A stretch of 58,284 bases of DNA from contig DASRFJ010000018.1 of assembly GCA_035651595.1 (NCBI GenBank), forward strand, positions 1-58,284, written 5' to 3'. Source of the stretch: JAFARZ01 sp035651595 (GTDB lineage Bacteria; Actinomycetota; Actinomycetes; Streptosporangiales; Streptosporangiaceae). This document shows positions 52,954 to 58,284 of this stretch, one piece after another; the first letter of the stretch is position 1; every line of letters starts with the position of its first letter. The notes beneath the pieces were generated by a model. It did not search any database. It saw only the letters and a program-made list of their open reading frames with translations, and was not told where the DNA came from. The position numbers and the translations under genes are program-made.

Positions 52954-53412
52954 CTACTCGAGGCGTCGCTCGAAGAGCATTTTCGCCGAAGACGGGCCGT
53001 CGTATCCGTCGACGGGGCCGGTGACGGTGAATCCCATCGCGCGGTGGAACGCGATCGACCGGCTGTTGACCGGCGCGGTGACCGCGCGGACGACGCGGCG
53101 GCCATCCTTCACCGCTAGTCCGAAGAACGACTGATACAACAGTCTGGCCAGTCCGCTCCGCCGCTCCTGCGGTGCTACACCCACGAATTGGATATAGGCG
53201 CAGTCACGCTGACTTGGCGAGCAGAACCCGACCAGGAACCCGGCGAGTTCGCCGCCGGCGCCCTCCGCGACGAAGCTCGTGTCGTGGAAGTGGTCGAGGA
53301 ACAGCCTCGGCAGCGCGCGCTGGACCGGGCGTCCCCACCAGTCGTCGACCACGGCGATAATGCGGTCGTAGTCGGCTGCGCGTGCGGTCCGCAGCGAGAT
53401 GTCCCCTGTCAT
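52954..53412 (-). CDS. GNAT-family N-acetyltransferase
   Basis: 152 residues from the ATG at 53412. The GNAT core is recognisable: the N-terminal strand ISLRTARAADYDRI, the acetyl-CoA pyrophosphate loop VAPQERRSGLARLLYQ (Q/R-x-x-G-x-G/A form), and the C-terminal NSRSIAFHRAMGF. It transfers acetyl groups to an unknown amine. Transcribed alone on the minus strand and divergent from the resolvase-like gene. Confidence 0.88.
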   Translation of the reverse strand: MTGDISLRTARAADYDRIIAVVDDWWGRPVQRALPRLFLDHFHDTSFVAEGAGGELAGFLVGFCSPSQRDCAYIQFVGVAPQERRSGLARLLYQSFFGLAVKDGRRVVRAVTAPVNSRSIAFHRAMGFTVTGPVDGYDGPSSAKMLFERRLE

Positions 53413-53448
53413 GTCCCCGGATCCTACGTCCAGCGAGGAAAACAGCGG

Positions 53449-53472
53449 GTTTAGCGCGCCGCCGGAGGGTAG
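53449..53472 (+). promoter_or_regulatory. SigB/SigF-type promoter
   Basis: GTTT (53449-53452), 14-base spacer, GGGTAG (53467-53472), ending 12 bases before the ATG at 53485. Confidence 0.5.
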
Positions 53473-53484
53473 CGAGGCGGCACG

Positions 53485-54009
53485 ATGTATCCCCCGCTTC
53501 GTCCAGCCGCATATGTCCGCGTGGTGGGCGCGCGGAGCGCAAGCGATCCGCACGTCCTTGACCAGGTGCGGACCGTGCAGAACGCCGCGCGCATGCTCGG
53601 CTGGCCGCCACCGGCGATCTACGTCGACATCGGGCTGCCCGGCACCCACCGGCCCGGCACCGCGCTGAACCGGCTCACCGGTTACCTGACCAGCGACCGG
53701 CACGATGCGATCATCGTCGCGGACCTGTCACGGCTCAGCCGCGATCCAGCCGAAGTGCTCGCGTTCGCCGCTGGCTGCATCCGCTGCTGCGTCATCATCG
53801 AGGCGGTCGAGGAGGGCCGGATCGACCAGTCCCGCCTCGCGGCGCTCTATGCGAGCGTGCGGCGGACGCACGCACCGTCATTACCGCGGCAGTTCCGCCC
53901 ACACGTCCTTACCCGATCCGGTGGGCGTGGCACCCCACCGGACCGCCATCGCCGCCACAGCGCTGAGGCCGTGCAATGGCGCGACGGGCAGTACCTGCCC
54001 GTTGCCTGA
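53485..54009 (+). CDS. Resolvase-N-domain-like protein, probably inactive
   Basis: The first ~130 residues resemble the catalytic domain of serine recombinases: YVRVV at the start, and a DAIIVADLSRLSRDPAEVL segment matching the conserved LDRLSR helix. The catalytic Ser expected after YVRV is replaced (YVRVVGARSAS), and there is no DNA-binding domain. It may be a regulatory remnant of a recombinase fold. From about 53881 the frame continues as antisense of the next gene with low-quality Arg/His-rich sequence to 54009, so the real end is uncertain. It has its own stress-type promoter. Confidence 0.6.
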   Translation: MYPPLRPAAYVRVVGARSASDPHVLDQVRTVQNAARMLGWPPPAIYVDIGLPGTHRPGTALNRLTGYLTSDRHDAIIVADLSRLSRDPAEVLAFAAGCIRCCVIIEAVEEGRIDQSRLAALYASVRRTHAPSLPRQFRPHVLTRSGGRGTPPDRHRRHSAEAVQWRDGQYLPVA

Positions 54010-54828
54010 CCCGGGCAGCGCGGCACAGTCGCGGACACCGATCCGGACCCGGTCCTCGCCGGGCGTTATCGTCACCGTGAAAGGCGACCGGGCGTGGAGG
54101 ACTGCGTTGACGGCGAACTCGGTGACCACCAGCGCCGCGTCGTCGGCGACGACGCCGTGCCCGCCGGCCTCCAGCGCGGCCACCACAAAGCGCCTCGCCG
54201 GGCCGATCGAGTCAAGCGACCAGGCGAAGTCCCTGCTCAGCTCCCCAACCCGGGCCTCGGCGCCGGGCGGTCGGTATCCGACGATCTCGCCGTGCAACCG
54301 GCATACTTCGGCGATTCCCGCCGCCATCAGGTCACCGGCGGACGGCTCTGTCCGGTAACCGCACCACAGCGCGAACGGGAACTGCCGCCCGAGGCCGACC
54401 CACATCTCTTCCAGCTCGACGGCGGCGGTCATCAGGCCGGCGTCCCACAGGACCGCGACAAGCTCGCCGTAGACGCGGACGCTTCGCCCGTGTGCGGCGG
54501 GTTCCTCGATCAGCGAGCAGGCCACGCCATTGAAGCTGGCGGCGTCCGGCCTGCCGGTGGTCATGAGCCGCGGCAACAGCTCCTCGGCGTCCACCGCCAG
54601 GTAATCCCCGCGGGCCCGCGCCGCCGGGACGTCGACTCCCGCGGCGGCCAGCCGGGCCTCGAACGCCTGCCGGTGCTCCCTTGTCGCGATCGAAATCGCG
54701 ACCCCGTCGTCGTGGAGGGCCCCGGCCAGATAGGCGCCGGCCTGGTCAGCCAGCTCCTCGTCCCTGCGGTAGAACTGGACAACGTGACCGCGCGGGCCGA
54801 CCTCGGCGGCTCCGGTAGCGGCGGCCAC
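53881..54828 (-). CDS. MEDS sensory domain plus HATPase (anti-sigma-like) regulator
   Basis: 315 residues from a GTG at 54828 with AAGGGAG upstream; the frame is open to 55026 but that extension overlaps the divergent gene's leader. The MEDS domain (GHVVQFYRRDEELADQAGAY onward) covers about 15-180. The C-terminal 120 residues are a RsbW-like HATPase with N-box VVTEFAVNAVLHA and VRIGVRDCA. Such proteins bind small signals through MEDS and control sigma factors through the kinase-like domain. It is a plausible partner for the STAS proteins at 45.8-48.5 kb. Confidence 0.85.
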   Translation of the reverse strand: MAAATGAAEVGPRGHVVQFYRRDEELADQAGAYLAGALHDDGVAISIATREHRQAFEARLAAAGVDVPAARARGDYLAVDAEELLPRLMTTGRPDAASFNGVACSLIEEPAAHGRSVRVYGELVAVLWDAGLMTAAVELEEMWVGLGRQFPFALWCGYRTEPSAGDLMAAGIAEVCRLHGEIVGYRPPGAEARVGELSRDFAWSLDSIGPARRFVVAALEAGGHGVVADDAALVVTEFAVNAVLHARSPFTVTITPGEDRVRIGVRDCAALPGSGNGQVLPVAPLHGLSAVAAMAVRWGATPTGSGKDVWAELPR

Positions 54829-54910
54829 AAGCACTCCCTTCAGCTCGCACACTGAAGACCGCCCGCCAGTGTAATGGAGGGACGCAAGTCTAGAGGTAAG
54901 GAGGCCGATC

Positions 54911-55816
54911 ATGTCCCATGAGGAGGCGGCGCCCGCGGACCCTGGCACGCCCCTGGAGCTGGGAAAGGCTGGCTGGCAGGACGTCCTCAAGCGTGCCGTC
55001 AAGAAGTTCAAGGCGGATCGGTGCACGCTGGCCGCGGGCAGCCTGGCTTACCACTGGTTCCTGGCCCTGTTCCCGATGCTGATCGCCTTGCTCGGCCTGA
55101 CCAGCCTGCTGCGTCTGGGCGCCGGTTCGGTACAGCGGCTCGTGCACGGAGCGGGCGAAGCGCTCCCGCCGGGAGCGTCGGGGGTGTTCAGTGAGGCTGT
55201 CCAGTCGGCCGCCAGCAGGCCGGCGAACGGATCGCTGACCGCGCTGATCATCGGCGTGGCCGTCGGCCTGTGGGGCGCCTCGGGCGGGATGGCGGCGCTC
55301 CAGACCGGCATGGACATCGTCTACGAGGTCCCGGCCGACCGCAAGTTCCTCGTCAAGCGGCTGTACGCGCTCCCGCTGATGCTGGCCACGCTGGTGTTCG
55401 GCGGGGTCGCGGCCGCGCTGATCGTGTTCGGCGCGCCCGTCGGGTCGGCCGTCCAGACGCATGTGCCGGTCGCCGGGACCGCGTTCGTCGTGGTCTGGAC
55501 CGTGGTCCGCTGGGTGGTCGCGGTCATCGCCGTCTCGCTGCTGTTCTCGGTGTACTACTACCTTGCGCCGAACAGGGAAACGCCCCGCTGGCGGTGGATC
55601 AGCCCCGGCGGCCTGCTCGGTTCGGCGATCTTCGTGGCCGCCTCGGTCGGCTTCTCCTTCTACGTGGCCAAGTTCGGCAACTATGGCAAGACCTACGGCG
55701 CGTTCGCCGGCGTGGCCATCTTGATCTTCTGGATGTACCTGACCGGGATAGCGGTCATGTTCGGCGGCGAGATCAACGCGGAAGCCGAACGCGTGACCCG
55801 GTCAGCCGACGGCTAG
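54911..55816 (+). CDS. YihY/virulence factor BrkB family membrane protein
   Basis: 301 residues with GGAGG before the ATG. Six membrane segments. Family landmarks are the cytoplasmic start AVKKFKADRCTLAAGSLAYH, the SLLFSVYYYLAPN region in the centre, and the final YGAFAGVAILIFWMYLTGIA with FGGEINAE. The molecular function is not established; members are inner-membrane proteins once misassigned as RNase BN. The stop overlaps the convergent mscL gene by 15 bases. Confidence 0.92.
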   Translation: MSHEEAAPADPGTPLELGKAGWQDVLKRAVKKFKADRCTLAAGSLAYHWFLALFPMLIALLGLTSLLRLGAGSVQRLVHGAGEALPPGASGVFSEAVQSAASRPANGSLTALIIGVAVGLWGASGGMAALQTGMDIVYEVPADRKFLVKRLYALPLMLATLVFGGVAAALIVFGAPVGSAVQTHVPVAGTAFVVVWTVVRWVVAVIAVSLLFSVYYYLAPNRETPRWRWISPGGLLGSAIFVAASVGFSFYVAKFGNYGKTYGAFAGVAILIFWMYLTGIAVMFGGEINAEAERVTRSADG

Positions 55817-56224
55817 CGGCTGTTCGGTGCCGGCCACGATCTCCGCCGTGCACTCGGGGCAGCGCCGGGCGGCGATCGGGATGCTCATCGTGCACTCAGG
55901 GCAGTCCCTGGTGGTCGCGGCCTGGTTCCGCTCGAACAGGCCCAGCAGCCAGGTGACCGGCATGACCATCGCGTAGTAGACCACCAGGGCCGCGACAAGG
56001 AACGACAGCGCGGCGGTCAGGAACGAGCCGTAGGTGAACTTCGCGTGGCCGGCCCGGAACACCAGGTGCGAGAAGTCCGGTGTGCCGCCGGCCAGCGCGA
56101 TCAGCGGGTTGACGAACGAGGCCACGAACTGCTTGACCAGGTCGCTGAACTGTGTGCCGATCACCACGGCCACGGCCAGCTGAACGAGGTTCCCGCGCAT
56201 GATGAAGTTCTTGAAGCCACTCAT
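55802..56224 (-). CDS. mscL: Large-conductance mechanosensitive channel with C-terminal zinc ribbon
   Basis: 140 residues from the ATG at 56224 (a longer frame to 56314 is unlikely). The MscL N terminus FKNFIMRGNLVQLAVAVVIG leads into the first membrane helix. The second helix (AALSFLVAALVVYYAMVMP) follows a periplasmic loop. The usual cytoplasmic helix bundle is replaced by two CPEC motifs (DCPECTMSIPIAARRCPECT), a zinc-ribbon-like tail. It opens on membrane tension to release solutes during hypo-osmotic shock. Confidence 0.92.
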   Translation of the reverse strand: MSGFKNFIMRGNLVQLAVAVVIGTQFSDLVKQFVASFVNPLIALAGGTPDFSHLVFRAGHAKFTYGSFLTAALSFLVAALVVYYAMVMPVTWLLGLFERNQAATTRDCPECTMSIPIAARRCPECTAEIVAGTEQPLAVG

Positions 56225-56285
56225 GCCGGTAAAGTTCCGGCGGCGCGGTGGATTATGCGGCCGGGCGGCGGGCGGCCGGTCAGGC

Positions 56286-57434
56286 GTGTCCGCGCTCTCG
56301 CCGCCTACCGCCACCGCGGTGGTCAGTACCTGGCAGTTCGCGCCATTCGTGAGCTTTCTGCTGATCGCGCTGGCAGCGGCCTACCTGGCCGGCGTCGCGA
56401 CCGTGCGGCGCCGGCATCCGGCCCGCCCGTGGCCAGCCGGCCGCACGCTTTCGTTCGCCAGCGCGCTCGGCGTCATCGCGGTCGCCACGCAGAGCGGCAT
56501 CGGCGGCTACGACGAGGTTTTCGCCGTGCACATGGTGCAGCACCTGCTGCTGATCATGGTGGCGCCGCCGCTGCTGGTGTACGGCCGTCCGGTCACGCTG
56601 CTGCTGCACGCGACCCGCAACCCGGTGCACACCTGGGTAAAAAAAGCGGTCCGGTCGCGGGTCGCCGCCGCCCTCACCTGGCCGCCGTTCACGGTGTGCT
56701 GGTACGTGGCCGTGGTGGCCGTGACCCACCTGACGCCGCTGCGCGACCTCGTGCTGGAAAACGCGGCGCTGCACGATGCCGAACACGCACTGTACCTGGT
56801 GATCGGGTACCTGTACTTCCTGCCGGTGATCGGATCGGAGCCGTTGCGCTGGAAGATCCCGCCGTTCGGCCGGTACCTGATGCTCCTCGCCGCCATGCCG
56901 GCGGATACCGGCGTGGGCGCGGCGCTGATGCTCCAGCCCGGGCGCCAGGCGGGCGGGCTGATCATGGTCGCCGGCGGCGACCTGATCATGACCGCGCTGG
57001 CGGTGGCCCTCGCCGCAGTCTTCCTGTGGACCCCCGAGGAACCCCGGCTATCCCCGCCGGGCGGCGGCTTCCAGCAGGACAGCGACGGCAAGCGGCACGA
57101 CGGCCATCATCGACACCCAGCCGCCGAACGCCAGCCCCAGCCAGAACACGGCGACCGCGGCGGCGAGCGCCACCGCCGCGCCGGGATGCGCGCGGACCCG
57201 CAGCCGGTACTGCCATGGTCCGCGTCGCCGCCCCGCCCACAGCAGTGCCGCGAGGACGAAAACCAGCAGCACGGCGGCCGCGTACACCAGCACGGGGAAG
57301 ATGGCGCCGCGCCCGAGCGTGAACCCGAGGAACACACCAGCGAGCACCGCGTTGAATGCGCCCCACAGGACCACGACGTTGACCGAGCGCCCCATAATCC
57401 GGTTCCTTCCCGCGCGTCGAGCAGCGGAGCGTAG
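56286..57434 (+). CDS. CtaG-like cytochrome oxidase assembly protein; frame overruns its natural end
   Basis: The first ~255 residues form a seven-helix protein of the caa3-type CtaG family (PF09678), with HMVQHLLLIMVAPPLLVYGRP early and DAEHALYLVIGYLYFLPVIG later; the His are candidate copper ligands. The GTG at 56286 is the best start, with ATG codons upstream lying antisense in mscL. Beyond about 57050 the frame continues into sequence antisense to the oxidase genes (GHHRHPAAERQPQPEHG), which is not family-like, so a stop has probably been lost. It is expected to deliver copper to the oxidase encoded next. Confidence 0.75.
   Translation: MSALSPPTATAVVSTWQFAPFVSFLLIALAAAYLAGVATVRRRHPARPWPAGRTLSFASALGVIAVATQSGIGGYDEVFAVHMVQHLLLIMVAPPLLVYGRPVTLLLHATRNPVHTWVKKAVRSRVAAALTWPPFTVCWYVAVVAVTHLTPLRDLVLENAALHDAEHALYLVIGYLYFLPVIGSEPLRWKIPPFGRYLMLLAAMPADTGVGAALMLQPGRQAGGLIMVAGGDLIMTALAVALAAVFLWTPEEPRLSPPGGGFQQDSDGKRHDGHHRHPAAERQPQPEHGDRGGERHRRAGMRADPQPVLPWSASPPRPQQCREDENQQHGGRVHQHGEDGAAPEREPEEHTSEHRVECAPQDHDVDRAPHNPVPSRASSSGA
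57048..57395 (-). CDS. Small membrane protein, possible cytochrome oxidase subunit IV-like
   Basis: 115 residues with AAGGA eight bases before the ATG. Four hydrophobic segments in two pairs, separated by a basic loop (LLWAGRRRGPWQYRLRVRAHP). It immediately follows ctaD, where actinobacterial oxidase operons carry a small subunit IV, so that role is likely by position; sequence similarity to CtaF is not obvious. It lies antisense to the 3' overrun of the CtaG-like gene and overlaps the ctaD frame. Confidence 0.7.
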   Translation of the reverse strand: MGRSVNVVVLWGAFNAVLAGVFLGFTLGRGAIFPVLVYAAAVLLVFVLAALLWAGRRRGPWQYRLRVRAHPGAAVALAAAVAVFWLGLAFGGWVSMMAVVPLAVAVLLEAAARRG

Positions 57435-58284
57435 CCGCGCACCTTGGGCACCGGGTGCGCCAGGTCGAAGTTGAACCGCGGCGGCGGCGAGGAGGTGGCC
57501 CATTCCAGCGTGTGCGCCTGCCACGGGTCGGGCGGCGCCGGAACGCGAGCCCGCGCGGAGGTGTAGACGTTCCACACGAGCACGAGCATGGACAGCCCGA
57601 TGATCCCGGCGCCGATGCTGGAGATCAAGCTCAGCGTGGTGAACCCGGCGCCGGCCGGATAGGTCGCCATCCAGCGCGGCATGCCGTTGTAGCCGAGGAT
57701 GAAGAACGGGATGAACGTGGTGTTCGCGCCGATCACCATCCCGGCGAAGTGCAGCTTGCCGAGCCGCTCGTTCAGCATGATGCCGGTGGCCTTGGGGAAC
57801 CACAGGTAGAAGCCGGCGAAGAAGCCGAACACGCTCCCGGCGAACAGCGTGTAGTGGAAGTGCCCGAGCACGAAGTAGCTGTTGTTGACCTGGTAGTCGA
57901 TCGCCGGGTTGGCGACCAGGATGCCGGTCAGCCCGCCGACGAGGAACTGCGGGATGAACGCGAGCGCGAACAGCATCGAGGTGGTGTACCTGAGCCTGCC
58001 GCCGATGAGCGTGGCGAGGAAGCCGAAGTACTCGACGCCCGCCGGTATGGCCAGGAAGATCGAGGTCGCCGAGAAGTAGTCGTTGGTCTCCTGGCCGCTG
58101 GGGAACAGGTGGTGCCCCCATACCGCCATCGAGCCGGTCGCGAACACCAGCAGGGACAGCACGGTGCCCTCGTAGCCGAAGAACCGCCGGCCGGAGAACG
58201 TGGCCAGCGCCTCGGCGACGCAGCCGACGAACGGGAAGAACATCACGTAGACCACCGGATGGCCGTAGAACCAGAACAGGTTCT
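57107..58284 (-). CDS. ctaD: Cytochrome oxidase subunit I (CtaD), partial and divergent
   Basis: The frame is open to the right edge, so only the C-terminal part is seen. Heme and copper ligands are present: GHP with Tyr in VVY (Cu-B His and cross-linked Tyr), HH in VWGHHLF, and two His in GHFHYTL. The D-channel Glu (bovine E242) is Val in HPVVY, and the K-channel Lys (bovine K319) is Glu in PAGVEYF. The C terminus has the usual HTLEWATSSPPP. After DAREG the frame enters the next gene, and KEPDYGALGQ, a typical ctaD ending, appears in a different frame, so a small indel near 57410 is possible. Confidence 0.88.
   Translation of the reverse strand, partial: NLFWFYGHPVVYVMFFPFVGCVAEALATFSGRRFFGYEGTVLSLLVFATGSMAVWGHHLFPSGQETNDYFSATSIFLAIPAGVEYFGFLATLIGGRLRYTTSMLFALAFIPQFLVGGLTGILVANPAIDYQVNNSYFVLGHFHYTLFAGSVFGFFAGFYLWFPKATGIMLNERLGKLHFAGMVIGANTTFIPFFILGYNGMPRWMATYPAGAGFTTLSLISSIGAGIIGLSMLVLVWNVYTSARARVPAPPDPWQAHTLEWATSSPPPRFNFDLAHPVPKVRGYAPLLDAREGTGLWGARSTSWSCGAHSTRCSLVCSSGSRSGAAPSSPCWCTRPPCCWFSSSRHCCGRGGDADHGSTGCGSARIPARRWRSPPRSPCSGWGWRSAAGCR

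Noticed and set aside
1..58284. tRNA, rRNA or riboswitch genes
   Set aside because: No cloverleaf-like sequence with a CCA end or T-loop motif and no recognisable riboswitch core was found by eye; covariance searches would be needed to exclude small RNAs.

Overview
The window is chromosomal DNA from a high-GC actinobacterium, most likely a filamentous one. The evidence is strong G/C preference at third codon positions, frequent GTG starts, 4-base stop/start overlaps, and families typical of these genomes (PF04672 methyltransferase, HisKA_3 two-component systems, DUF222/HNH proteins, F420-dependent oxidoreductases, STAS/ANTAR/MEDS regulators). Genus cannot be assigned from the sequence alone. 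No rRNA, tRNA or CRISPR array was seen.

Left part (1-28.9 kb). A partial coiled-coil gene and a very large membrane NACHT/STAND ATPase with C-terminal helical repeats come first, then an MFS transporter. Next is a compact minus-strand operon of an iterative-type type I polyketide synthase (KS-AT-DH-KR-ACP), a cytochrome P450 and a SAM methyltransferase, each overlapping the next; this looks like a complete minimal aromatic-polyketide pathway. A divergent kinase-regulator-DUF4097 operon with a perfect 20-bp palindrome follows, then a kinase / degenerate kinase / regulator operon. After these come an NCS1 permease, an SDR, an MFS transporter, a DUF222-HNH protein with a large Asp/Gly-rich insert, and an aconitase-family enzyme.

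Right part (28.9-58.3 kb). This resembles a stress and redox island: two hemerythrin-like proteins, a large catalase, a selenocysteine formate dehydrogenase operon (alpha subunit read through an in-frame UGA with a SECIS-like hairpin), a formaldehyde-dehydrogenase-like alcohol dehydrogenase, an F420-dependent oxidoreductase, STAS/CheB/ANTAR/MEDS signalling proteins, MscL, a YihY/BrkB protein, and the start of a cytochrome oxidase locus (CtaG-like protein, small membrane protein, divergent CtaD). Several of these genes have a GTTT-N14/15-GGGTAG box just upstream, matching the SigB/SigF-type stress promoter, so I infer one alternative sigma factor controls much of the island.

Parts of the right half appear eroded. 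Four apparent frameshifts lie in or next to STAS and CheB genes between 45.8 and 48.8 kb, and a UDP-glucose dehydrogenase has lost its middle. A dispersed element family with inverted ends (one 340-bp copy, two ~50-bp palindromic copies, one decayed copy) occupies the intergenic gaps. Several convergent genes have no stop at their expected end and read into the antisense of the neighbour.
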